DNA of 9,080 nucleotides from Bacteroidota bacterium (GCA_005788145.1 SXYY01000041.1:1-9080); one strand, 5' to 3'. Shown: positions 1-7,535, counted from the first letter of the stretch. Numbers and translations: made by a program. The notes: generated by a model not told the origin, from the letters alone.

Positions 1-1439
1 ATGTCTTTGCCTTCCAACCACACACCTGCCGCATCGCTCAACTTCAAAAAATATGTAATCAAAGGCGATAAAATACACCATACAACCACAGACCAACCTT
101 TGGGCGACCATCGAGTATAAATCCCAACAGCGAACAAGGCAACCAACGGTCCGTAAGTATAGGTAGCCACCATCAACACCGTGTCAATCAGCGAGCTCTC
201 GTTCAACCAATAAAACAGCAGGATACAAAAAAACAGGGCCACCGCAAACCCAAAATGCAACATTTGTCGCACCCGCTTCTTGCGTTTTTCATCATACCCA
301 ACCCTCTCATCGCCCAATCCCAAGAAATCGTGATACACACTGGTCGTTAAAGTTGTTAGCACACTGTCTGCGCTGCTGAAAGTCGCCGCACTCAAACCCA
401 ACATAAAAGCAAACTGCACCAACCAACTCACACCAAAGAGTGATAAATTACCTCCCAACGCCAACATCGGGAAGATCCCATCGGTGCTGGGCTTACCATT
501 CAACATCGGAATTTCTAATTGATACTTGCTCAAGTAGGCATGCATCATCACCCCCAAACTCAGAAAGAACACATTCACTATCAGCACCACAAACCCTGTG
601 GTCACCATGTTTTTTTGGGCATCTTTGAGCGACTTACAGCTCAAGTTCTTTTGCATCATGTTCTGATCGAGGCCCGTCATGGCGATACACATCGCGGCAC
701 CGCCCAAAAACTGCTTCCAGAAATTCAACTTACTATTGGCATCCCAAACAAACACATCGCTCATTTCAGACGACATTATTCGATTCCAGGGCGATTCTCC
801 CACCCCTTTTTGCCAAAAACTAATCCATTCCAACCCATCGGCCAGCGCAACAACGCAGATCAACACGCCGCCAATGAGAAATACACTTTGCAGAGCATCC
901 GTTACCACCAGCGTTTTAATCCCACCTTTCATGGTATAGGCCAAGATCAATAGGATGATCACAATCACTGATATAAAGAAGGGCACACCCATCGGACCAA
1001 ATAGATAGGTTTGAAGAATGGCTACGGTTAAAAACAACCTCGCCGCACTGCCCAACAAGCGCGAAACCACAAAAAAAGAAGCCCCAACACGCTGATGTTC
1101 AACCCCCAAACGCGTACCCAAATAGGTGTAAATGGATGTGAGATTTTCCTTGTAATACAGCGGCAACAGCACGTATGCGATAACCAAATAACCGGCCACA
1201 TATCCAAATACCACCTGCATGTAACTCCAATGGGCCACATTCACAGCGCCGGGCACTGAAATGAACGATACCCCACTCATGCTATCGCTCAACATTCCCA
1301 GGGCCACCATCCACCACAAACTCTGTTTGTTGCCTACGAAATACCCATCTTCGTTGGCTTTTCGTCCGGTTACATATCCCACCGCCAACAACATAAAGAA
1401 GTATAGGGCAAGAGCAGTCAATATCAAAGTTGGACTCAT
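1..1439 (-). CDS. Sodium:solute symporter (SSS family), 3' end missing at window edge
   Basis: Inner-membrane Na+-coupled transporter of the SSS/SGLT/PutP superfamily (LeuT fold). The reading frame is open from an ATG at 1439-1437 to the window edge, giving 479 codons with no stop seen. Hydrophobic segments run throughout. TM1 has the broken-helix motif SGVSFISVPGAV (about residues 55-66). KGGIKTLVVTDALQ (171-184) and DQNMMQKNLSCKSLKDAQK (258-276) are typical family loops. Helix 8 carries FSSADSVLTTLTTS (354-367); by alignment from memory, the Ser-Ser pair at 355-356 matches the Na2-site serines of vSGLT. The substrate cannot be read from sequence; sugars, proline, pantothenate and sialic acid are all family substrates. 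The start codon overlaps the stop of the upstream 855-residue gene by ATGA, so it is the last visible gene of the ferredoxin operon. Family assignment is strong; substrate is unknown. Confidence 0.93.
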   Translation of the reverse strand, partial: MSPTLILTALALYFFMLLAVGYVTGRKANEDGYFVGNKQSLWWMVALGMLSDSMSGVSFISVPGAVNVAHWSYMQVVFGYVAGYLVIAYVLLPLYYKENLTSIYTYLGTRLGVEHQRVGASFFVVSRLLGSAARLFLTVAILQTYLFGPMGVPFFISVIVIILLILAYTMKGGIKTLVVTDALQSVFLIGGVLICVVALADGLEWISFWQKGVGESPWNRIMSSEMSDVFVWDANSKLNFWKQFLGGAAMCIAMTGLDQNMMQKNLSCKSLKDAQKNMVTTGFVVLIVNVFFLSLGVMMHAYLSKYQLEIPMLNGKPSTDGIFPMLALGGNLSLFGVSWLVQFAFMLGLSAATFSSADSVLTTLTTSVYHDFLGLGDERVGYDEKRKKRVRQMLHFGFAVALFFCILLFYWLNESSLIDTVLMVATYTYGPLVALFAVGIYTRWSPKGWSVVVWCILSPLITYFLKLSDAAGVWLEGKD

Positions 1440-4003
1440 GGAGCGATTTTCTTTTTGGGCAGATTCAACAAAACACGGAGCGATTCATCGTTGTATTGTT
1501 GCTCAGGTGCTTGATTCAAGGGCAAGTACATCAAGCTATTTGTCTTGACTTCTAGTTTCCGAAAGGCATCGCCGGACAAACTGTATATTCTGCCCTCCGT
1601 GTCTTTGGCCGCAAAAAACGTAACCCGTGAAGGGTCTAATGACAAGGCAAACTCCCGCGTTTGTATTGACCCGATCCCACCCAAAGACTCTACCGTGAAC
1701 ACCTGAACACAATCTGGTTTTTTCAGTCCCATCACCCACTGCGTTACATCGATTGGGGCTTGTCCCTGATCTGCAATCACCACATTGATGCTCAACAGAG
1801 AATCTGGTGCTTGGGGCGATGCCCATGCAAATCTGCCCAAACTGCGAATTTTAAAGTCATTCCGAACCATTCCTTTGGGCAGTCCCGCTGCATCCAAGGC
1901 TACAGCAGCGGTTCTTTGATATTCTTTTTGCCATTGTTGGTTTTGATACACCTCAAACGCATGGTTCTTTTGTGCTTTCAAGGCCATCACCTGTCGGATA
2001 AACTTCTCAAATTTCACTTGCTCGCGGCTGGCCTTTTTGGGATTGCTCGCCCATCGTGTTTTGGGCTGCAACAATTCTATCTGCCACAATCCCTCAGCGC
2101 TTCTCAGCAGTAATACCACCTGGTTTCCCGACTGATAAAAATCCACATCCCAGAATTTGTGTAACCGGAAAAATTCGTCCATCACCGCTTTCCGATCCCA
2201 CTGCGACTTAAAAGCCAATGGATAATCGCGCAAGGGTTTCAATTCTGGAAACAACAATTCCGTTTTGTCATAAACCACCATCTCGAATACCCCTTTTTCA
2301 GTGGCTTCTTTTCCCTGGAATTTGCGCACCCCCACGATACTTCTCCCCCTCCTTAAAACGAACTGTTGCTCATTCTGCGCTTTATCGCCCATACGAGCCA
2401 CATAAAACTCGGAGAACTTGGCCAATGCCTGTTTGCTCTCATCGGGATTCAGCAAATAGTTGTATCCCTGGGTATTGATTCTCTCAGACAACCCAACACG
2501 GTTTACAGTGGTTAAGACCGTAGCGGTTTTCCGACCAGAATAAAATTGATAAAAATCAATGGCTGCTTTGTTCTCGTCCGGGAAATCGTAGTCGTAATCA
2601 TAGAAATTACGCCACTTATGTTGTTTCGCATCCCAAGCGTAAAAACGGGCATTGTAATCCGGCGCGCCAGCAAATCGCACTTCAATGAAATATCCGTCTT
2701 TGATTTTCAACACTTCTCTCCCTGAAAATGCCTCAATATCCAACACCAAAGGGGCCGACAAGACGAATCGCTGCCCCGCACTATCCAAAGTCAAGGGTGG
2801 CGCATACGCCAACTGTCGCTGCGCATCGTTCATCACCTTTATCCTCAATTGATAAGAACCCAACCAATCTTGTCCCTCCGAATTGGTCATGCATCCTTTT
2901 GGCACCATCACAACCACCGTACCATCGGCTGCATATAAGCGATCTTCATTGTTGCTGCCCTCAAACTCATACCAACCATCGGCAAAATCTTGCAACAATG
3001 GCTCAGTGATTGGTTTAGGGAACCGAGAACGCCCCTGCAACGCTGAAAGGGGCACCGACATGGCAAAATCATTGTATTTTTCTGCACTTGGGTCACCTAC
3101 GGCATCGCCTTGGTCGGCCGCTACCACCACAGGGAAATAGGCTGCCAAAAACCGTTGTTCCGCAGAGAGAAGATTGGGATCGCTGCTGAGATAATGCAAA
3201 GAAATGGGGTGTATGACACTCTGCTCCTCAGTTGCACCATTGCGCTTGGTCATTACGCGACGATTTTCATAAAACCCCACTTGAATCGACATATCACCCA
3301 ACAGAGAGATGTCTTTTTCCATCATCCAAGAGGCATTGTCGATCAGTAACAGCCGCTTCAATTTCATCAGCGATTTAACAGCAAGGGGCAAATGATACAA
3401 TCGATCAAGGGATAAACCCAATTCCTCCACCGAGGGCAAATAGGTCTTTACAGCATCAACCGCCCATCCTGCTTCCTTTTGATTATAAGGCGCAACCAGA
3501 CCAATGCGCTTACAGGCCGTCCATTCTTTGAAAAACGAATAATCATCAGGCACGGTTTGAAACACCAAGGTTACACCGGGAATGAGCGACCAATTCTTGT
3601 TCATCAACAAGGCATCTTCTTTGCCATCAGGCACGTACAACACCAAACTGTGCAACCATTCCAATTGCGACAAATCCTCATCGGAGAGCACTCCTTGAAA
3701 GCGCTGCAACACAGCTTCCTCCAGATTATCAAGTTTCCCTAGGACTTGTGCCACACGGGCCACATCAACATCTGCAGCCACGCGAATACGCAAGGTTTGA
3801 GCAAACGCTGAAAGGTGGGTAGAGATGTAATCAAGGTCGGCTGGCGTTGTCACTTCCACATACAGCGAATAACCTGGAATCGCGGCTTTGGGTTTCACAT
3901 ACGATGTCTGGGCATGGTTCGATCCCGTAAACAGGAACATAAACAAGATGACTGCAATTCTCGACAGCCTTCCCAACACATCGATATTTGCCAAATATCT
4001 CAT
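1436..4003 (-). CDS. Large exported protein of unknown function, N-terminal leucine-rich-like region and central beta-rich domain
   Basis: I do not recognise this gene as a named family. I chose the ATG at 4003-4001 (about 855 residues) because it overlaps the peptidase stop by ATGA and gives a signal peptide: basic N-terminus, hydrophobic IAVILFMFLF core and a probable cut after HAQ near residue 32. An ATG at 4021 would add six residues. Residues about 50-240 have irregularly spaced leucine-rich stretches such as VEELGLSLDRLYHLPLAVKS and LKRLLLIDNA, which hints at degenerate leucine-rich repeats. Residues about 345-475 (GTVVVMVPKG, then SAGQRFVLSAPL, then FYAWDAKQHKWRNF) resemble a beta-sandwich segment I associate with exported Bacteroidota proteins; this is from memory. 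The C-terminal half is mixed, charged and aromatic, with no catalytic motif, no late membrane helix and no obvious type IX sorting tail. Likely periplasmic or outer-surface. ATGA overlaps on both sides suggest coupled synthesis with the peptidase and the symporter. Confidence 0.85.
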   Translation of the reverse strand: MRYLANIDVLGRLSRIAVILFMFLFTGSNHAQTSYVKPKAAIPGYSLYVEVTTPADLDYISTHLSAFAQTLRIRVAADVDVARVAQVLGKLDNLEEAVLQRFQGVLSDEDLSQLEWLHSLVLYVPDGKEDALLMNKNWSLIPGVTLVFQTVPDDYSFFKEWTACKRIGLVAPYNQKEAGWAVDAVKTYLPSVEELGLSLDRLYHLPLAVKSLMKLKRLLLIDNASWMMEKDISLLGDMSIQVGFYENRRVMTKRNGATEEQSVIHPISLHYLSSDPNLLSAEQRFLAAYFPVVVAADQGDAVGDPSAEKYNDFAMSVPLSALQGRSRFPKPITEPLLQDFADGWYEFEGSNNEDRLYAADGTVVVMVPKGCMTNSEGQDWLGSYQLRIKVMNDAQRQLAYAPPLTLDSAGQRFVLSAPLVLDIEAFSGREVLKIKDGYFIEVRFAGAPDYNARFYAWDAKQHKWRNFYDYDYDFPDENKAAIDFYQFYSGRKTATVLTTVNRVGLSERINTQGYNYLLNPDESKQALAKFSEFYVARMGDKAQNEQQFVLRRGRSIVGVRKFQGKEATEKGVFEMVVYDKTELLFPELKPLRDYPLAFKSQWDRKAVMDEFFRLHKFWDVDFYQSGNQVVLLLRSAEGLWQIELLQPKTRWASNPKKASREQVKFEKFIRQVMALKAQKNHAFEVYQNQQWQKEYQRTAAVALDAAGLPKGMVRNDFKIRSLGRFAWASPQAPDSLLSINVVIADQGQAPIDVTQWVMGLKKPDCVQVFTVESLGGIGSIQTREFALSLDPSRVTFFAAKDTEGRIYSLSGDAFRKLEVKTNSLMYLPLNQAPEQQYNDESLRVLLNLPKKKIAP

Positions 4004-4743
4004 AGCATGTTTTGAGGCCACAATCGCAACCCGCTCAATTTATGGGTGAGTTCTCCGGAAACCGCATTCACAATTCCTTGTGGGGTTAATTGATCGATGC
4101 GAACTTTTCCGTAGGCGTGAATGATTCGATCATCATCCAACAAAATGCCAACATGAACCACTTTCCCATCGGCGTTGGAAAAATATGCCAATACACCTGG
4201 CCTCCGTTGATCCCACATGCATGGCTGTCCTTCTGCCGCTTGCTGATAGGCATCTCTCGGCATCACGATATCCATCACCTGACCCACGGCTTGCACCAAG
4301 CCACTGCAATCAATTCCCCAAATGGAGCGCCCACCCCAAAGGTAGGGGGTATTCAAAAAGGCCTTCGCCGCTGCCGCGGCTCCGGCCACCAGGTATTTTC
4401 CCGATCGATAATAGTAGGTCCTGCCCTCGACAACAACGCGCTCACCCGGAATTTTGGAACCTGGCGACAATGCAATTACATCGCCATCCTCTCCCAAAAA
4501 GTAAGCCCCCAATTCACGAACCACTCGCCAAGAATGGGCCTGATGAGATCGCGCATCGCCCAGATACAATTCCGGAATCCAACCCATGTACCCATCATAA
4601 TCAACCCTTACGTGCAGCCACTCCCCTTCGGAAGCCAATACCGTGCAAGTTTCACCAAACAACAACGAACTCACCATCTCGCCCTTTGAATGACCAATGG
4701 ATCTCAAAGGAGCCCAAGATTGAAGGCAAATTCGCTGATTCAT
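4000..4743 (-). CDS. NlpC/P60 (C40) cell-wall peptidase with N-terminal bacterial SH3 domain
   Basis: Cysteine peptidase of family C40, which usually cuts gamma-D-Glu-diamino acid bonds in peptidoglycan stem peptides. It has 247 residues. Residues about 5-60 form an SH3b domain (GEMVSSLLFGE, then EGEWLHVRVDYDGYMGWI), followed by a second SH3-like stretch at about 70-115. The catalytic domain runs from about 120 to 245: NTPYLWGGRSIWGIDCSGLV contains the nucleophile Cys146, VVHVGI contains His197, and RIIHAYG contains His209 as the third polar residue. The usual PGDL motif before the histidine reads PGVLAYF, a small deviation. There is no signal peptide: the protein starts directly in the SH3 domain, as I recall for similar-length Bacteroidota homologues. 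It may act on recycled or imported peptides in the cytoplasm or be exported by another route. It starts two bases after the ferredoxin stop and overlaps the next gene by ATGA. Confidence 0.93.
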   Translation of the reverse strand: MNQRICLQSWAPLRSIGHSKGEMVSSLLFGETCTVLASEGEWLHVRVDYDGYMGWIPELYLGDARSHQAHSWRVVRELGAYFLGEDGDVIALSPGSKIPGERVVVEGRTYYYRSGKYLVAGAAAAAKAFLNTPYLWGGRSIWGIDCSGLVQAVGQVMDIVMPRDAYQQAAEGQPCMWDQRRPGVLAYFSNADGKVVHVGILLDDDRIIHAYGKVRIDQLTPQGIVNAVSGELTHKLSGLRLWPQNML

Positions 4744-4745
4744 AT

Positions 4746-5093
4746 TTACAAATGCAAACGCTCTTTGCGATCCAACAACACCTCCACACTCTCTTCGTGG
4801 TCGGGATCAGGAACACAGCAATCTACCGGACATACAGCAGCACACTGCGGCTCCTCATGAAACCCAGTGCATTCAGTGCATTTGTCGGGCACAATGAAAT
4901 AGACTTCTTGACTCACCGGTGCAAATTTTTGATTTACATCAACCATTTGACCGTTGGCCAATAAAAACTCGCCCGTAACTTCCGTTCCATCGGCGATTGC
5001 CCATTCTACACCGGCTTCGTAGATGGCGTTATTCGGACATTCGGGCTCACAAGCCCCGCAGTTTATACACTCTTCTGTGATGATGATTGCCAT
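4746..5093 (-). CDS. 2[4Fe-4S] ferredoxin with extended inter-cluster insert
   Basis: Small cytoplasmic electron carrier of 115 residues. Cluster I ligands are Cys9, Cys12, Cys15 and Cys19 (ECINCGACEPECP). Cluster II ligands are Cys72, Cys75, Cys84 and Cys88 (KCTECTGFHEEPQCAAVCP), with the CX2CX8CX3CP spacing of the Allochromatium/YfhL ferredoxin type. The two motifs are 53 residues apart, against about 20 in the Allochromatium protein, because of an insert at about 27-68 that contains LLANGQMVDVNQKFAPVS. Two further cysteines, Cys92 and Cys93, follow cluster II. This long form is familiar from Bacteroidota. The ATG at 5093 fits the family start (MAIIITEEC); extending to 5189 would run into the divergent gene and its promoter and adds a non-homologous leader. 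It is the first gene of the minus-strand operon. The redox partner cannot be told from the neighbours. Confidence 0.95.
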   Translation of the reverse strand: MAIIITEECINCGACEPECPNNAIYEAGVEWAIADGTEVTGEFLLANGQMVDVNQKFAPVSQEVYFIVPDKCTECTGFHEEPQCAAVCPVDCCVPDPDHEESVEVLLDRKERLHL

Positions 5094-5154
5094 AATTCTA
5101 CACAAAGTTAACACCCTTTCAGTAACTTCGACCCAAATTTTAACGCACAAATCC
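5094..5154. promoter_or_regulatory. Divergent promoter region between ferredoxin and phosphoesterase genes
   Basis: This 61-base AT-rich spacer separates two divergent starts. On the minus strand TAACTTTG (5110-5103) matches the Bacteroidota -7 consensus TAnnTTTG exactly. A TTTG at 5137-5134 lies 23 bases upstream, at the long end of the spacing reported for the -33 box. Only nine bases separate the -7 box from the ferredoxin ATG, so the 5' leader would be very short or absent. On the plus strand TAACTTCG (5123-5130) is one mismatch from the same consensus, with no good -33 partner. These are motif matches only. Confidence 0.5.
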
Positions 5155-5661
5155 ATGGAAATTGCCATTCTGTCTGACATACACGACAATCTTAAAAATC
5201 TGCAAAAAGTGACCGATCAACTCATCGCTCGTGGAATCAAAACCGTGATTTGTTGTGGCGATTTTTGTGCACCCTTCGTGATGAAACAATTCGGGGCCAC
5301 CGGACTGGAAATTCATGCAGTATGGGGCAACAACGATGGTGATCGCTTCAAACTCACCCAAATTGCGGCACAATTCCCCAACATCAAATTGTATGGAGAA
5401 TACATTGGTGACGAAGATTGTTTGTTACACATTGATGGCGTTCGTTTCGGCGCCACCCATTACCATTTTTACGCAAAGGCGATGGTTAAAACGGGTTGGT
5501 ACGATGTGGTCTGCTTTGGTCATTCACACAAAGTGCATCGTCAAAAATTTGGCAACGCTTTGTTGATCAATCCCGGTGAAGTGGGTGGGATCATGGGTCC
5601 GGCGACCTTCGCGATTTACGACACCCAACTCAAGGGCTCCGAAATTGTTGAAATCAATTAA
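5155..5661 (+). CDS. YfcE/MJ0936-type calcineurin-like metallophosphoesterase
   Basis: Soluble metal-dependent phosphodiesterase of 168 residues, the usual size for the single-domain YfcE/MJ0936 group. The metal-binding series is complete: SDIHDN (Asp8, His10), CCGDF (Asp36), WGNNDGD (Asn60), ATHYH (His102) and FGHSHKVH (His123, His125), followed by the typical LLINPGEVGG near 137-145. Relatives split bis-p-nitrophenyl phosphate in vitro with Mn2+ or Ni2+; the natural substrate is mostly unknown. The ATG at 5155 gives the family N-terminus MEIAILSDIHDN; an upstream extension to 5023 would cross the ferredoxin gene. It is a single-gene unit, divergent from the ferredoxin operon, and its stop shares a TTAA with the stop of the convergent kinase gene. 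Confidence 0.95.
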   Translation: MEIAILSDIHDNLKNLQKVTDQLIARGIKTVICCGDFCAPFVMKQFGATGLEIHAVWGNNDGDRFKLTQIAAQFPNIKLYGEYIGDEDCLLHIDGVRFGATHYHFYAKAMVKTGWYDVVCFGHSHKVHRQKFGNALLINPGEVGGIMGPATFAIYDTQLKGSEIVEIN

Positions 5662-6302
5662 AGTGCGGCCAACACAGAAGGATGGGCGTGGGTGCGAATG
5701 TGCTCCATGATGGTGGCGATGTTTTCATCGGCCGGACCATTGTTTTGTATCACCAAATCGCAGCGTTCGCGGTGTGGCAAAATGTGGTTGTTATAGGCCG
5801 GCATCACATGGTGCTCCCATTGGTGTAGACTGCGCTTCAACGGTATACCCCGTTCTCGAATATCCCGCTCGATTCGACGATTAAAACACAATTCCATGTC
5901 ACAATCGACAAAAATTCGGTAATTCAAGAGCGAATCCACGGCTTCGTAATCCATCACAAACAGTCCTTCAACCAATAAAATTGGCGCAGGATTCACAATT
6001 TCTGTCTGCTCCGGCGCATCGTAATTTTCAAATTGGTACTTCTTGATCAACACAGGTTTGTATGACAACAAGTGGAGCAAATCCTCGTGAAATCGCTCTG
6101 AAAACAACGCCGACGGCAAATCGTAATTGGCCTCACCATGCTCATCGATGTGCTGCATTTCGAGGGGCTTGTAGTAATCATCAAACCCGACCACAGTTAC
6201 GCTCTGACCCAATGCCGCTTTCAAGGCATCCACATAATAGGTCTTACCCGCACCAGACAGTCCGGTCAAACCCATTACAAACGGTTCTATTTTCTCAGCC
6301 AC
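5658..6302 (-). CDS. udk: Uridine kinase-like P-loop kinase (PRK/UDK family)
   Basis: Cytoplasmic kinase of 214 residues, probably phosphorylating uridine and cytidine to their monophosphates in pyrimidine salvage. The Walker A motif GLSGAGKT is at 14-21. FDDYYKP (40-46) holds the catalytic aspartate region, NYDLPSALF (59-67) matches the family NFDHPDAFD box, and ILLVEGLFVMD (108-118) is the conserved EG segment. FVDCDMELCFNRRIERDIRERG (131-152) holds the lid arginines. Divergence from classical Udk (for example NYDLPSA) leaves a phosphoribulokinase-related or other nucleoside kinase possible. The start is a GTG at 6302, three bases after the stop of the upstream repeat-protein gene. An ATG at residue 10 would leave only four residues before the P-loop, so I prefer the GTG. 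Confidence 0.88.
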   Translation of the reverse strand: MAEKIEPFVMGLTGLSGAGKTYYVDALKAALGQSVTVVGFDDYYKPLEMQHIDEHGEANYDLPSALFSERFHEDLLHLLSYKPVLIKKYQFENYDAPEQTEIVNPAPILLVEGLFVMDYEAVDSLLNYRIFVDCDMELCFNRRIERDIRERGIPLKRSLHQWEHHVMPAYNNHILPHRERCDLVIQNNGPADENIATIMEHIRTHAHPSVLAAL

Positions 6303-6305
6303 GAA

Positions 6306-7535
6306 TTACTTCTTTTTAACTTTGATGTATTTCTCCTTCAACAAATTGCCTTCGATATCGTAGGTCTGTTTTAACAAAGGCAGCCCTTTGTTGTCGTAAA
6401 ACATCCAATCTCCGACCATCACACCATCATCATCGTAGGTTCCCTCCCGTTGTTGATAGTGACTCACCATTCCATGCTTCCATGGGCCAAATTTCAGGCC
6501 ATCCCGGTAATACCCCTCCGATTCAACGTGCAACTTAACCCGCTTTGTCACGTCGTTGGGGACTTCTCTGATATCCGCAAATCGACCTTCCAAAATACCA
6601 TTGAAATAGTTTTCGATGCGCAGCGTATCGCCAAAGGCATTGTATTGAATGAAAGTTCCGTTTTTCTTGCCATTACGCCACGAGGACTCGGAAATGAGAT
6701 TGCAACTTACCACATCCCAAACCCGCGAAATACTGTCGTGCTCGCCGTTTTTATAATAATCTTCACTGGCGGCACACCCGTTGCGATGAAAAAGATAAAA
6801 TCGACCGTTCGGAACACCCATGTTGTACTCCTTGATGTAGCGAAGTATGGAATCAGCATAGAAGGCAATGACCGCACCGTGGGGCACATCATTCACGAAC
6901 GTGGCAATTTGTTCTGTTCTGCCGTTGTCGAAATAGCTAATGGCTTCCCCGTTGCGCACACCGCGATTGTAGTGTTTTACGTATTGGGTTACCCCATTCA
7001 TGTAGAAGCCTTTGACTGTATTGTGCAAGCTATCCTCGAGGAATTCGCCCACAGCCACAACAATACCCGTTTTTTCATCGGCGTATTGAAATGGTCCGTT
7101 TTTCTTCCCATTGGCCCAGGTTTCACTGGCCACAAATGTGCCTTTTTCTGTGTTTTCTTGGTATTTGCCATGTTTTAGACCGTTGAGGTACCCTTGCTCG
7201 GTGTATACCCGGTTGTTAGGCCACATCACCAGCGCGATTCCAGAAAAGGGGGCCATTCCCACGGTTTCTTTGCCTTGTTTTACCGGCGCGTAGGCAATTC
7301 CAGTGCGCATTTCCAAAGCAGAAGCCAAGATTTTGCGCACGGGCTCAGCGATCAAGCCCGACTTGCCAGAACTCGATTTGTCGGCTGGGGCTGACATCGA
7401 TTTCACAAGGGCAATATCTTGCGCCAACTCCTCGCGGCCTTGGCCCGTTTTGGACAAAGATTTCTCTTTCGCAGTTTGGGCCACAGACATTCCGGCAAAC
7501 GCAAGAAGAACAGAGAATACGAAATGGCGTTTCAT
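6306..7535 (-). CDS. Exported YwqK-like MORN-variant repeat protein
   Basis: Protein of 409 residues with an N-terminal signal peptide (MKRHFVFSVLLAFAGMSVAQ, probable cut after residue 19 or 20), so exported to the periplasm or surface. After a low-complexity Ser/Lys-rich segment (about 21-65), residues about 97-400 carry roughly ten or eleven degenerate repeats of the pattern NGxxxGxxxxYxxxGxxxxxxxY. Repeat cores lie near 118, 142, 193, 218, 241, 262, 288, 312, 345 and 370, spaced about 22-25 residues. This is the MORN_2/YwqK type, frequent in Bacteroidota and often loosely labelled an antitoxin; nothing here supports a toxin partner. The molecular role is unknown, perhaps binding or scaffolding at the envelope. 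The C-terminus is very basic (KEKYIKVKKK). I chose the ATG at 7535; an in-frame TTG at 7553 adds six residues. It precedes the kinase gene by three bases and is probably co-transcribed with it. Confidence 0.88.
   Translation of the reverse strand: MKRHFVFSVLLAFAGMSVAQTAKEKSLSKTGQGREELAQDIALVKSMSAPADKSSSGKSGLIAEPVRKILASALEMRTGIAYAPVKQGKETVGMAPFSGIALVMWPNNRVYTEQGYLNGLKHGKYQENTEKGTFVASETWANGKKNGPFQYADEKTGIVVAVGEFLEDSLHNTVKGFYMNGVTQYVKHYNRGVRNGEAISYFDNGRTEQIATFVNDVPHGAVIAFYADSILRYIKEYNMGVPNGRFYLFHRNGCAASEDYYKNGEHDSISRVWDVVSCNLISESSWRNGKKNGTFIQYNAFGDTLRIENYFNGILEGRFADIREVPNDVTKRVKLHVESEGYYRDGLKFGPWKHGMVSHYQQREGTYDDDGVMVGDWMFYDNKGLPLLKQTYDIEGNLLKEKYIKVKKK

Noticed and set aside
4004..4021. Earlier ATG at 4021 for the large exported protein
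   Set aside because: Possible, but the ATG at 4003 forms an ATGA overlap like the next junction and gives a more usual signal peptide start.
4090..4964. Two long plus-strand open frames of 199 and 259 codons opposite the peptidase and ferredoxin genes
   Set aside because: They are antisense to genes with intact catalytic and cluster motifs, are rich in His, Pro, Ser and Arg, and show no family motif; they are frame shadows.
5094..5189. Upstream extension of the ferredoxin to an ATG at 5189
   Set aside because: It would overlap the divergent phosphoesterase start and the promoter, and adds 32 residues not seen before the ferredoxin motif in the family.
6450..7178. Plus-strand open frame of 242 codons opposite the MORN-repeat gene
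   Set aside because: It exists because the repeated codon pattern of the real gene lacks stops on the other strand; no motif or start signal supports it.
6306..7535. Reading the YwqK-like repeat protein as an antitoxin of a toxin-antitoxin pair
   Set aside because: It has a signal peptide and its neighbours are a nucleoside kinase and an MmcQ/YjbR protein; no toxin candidate is present.
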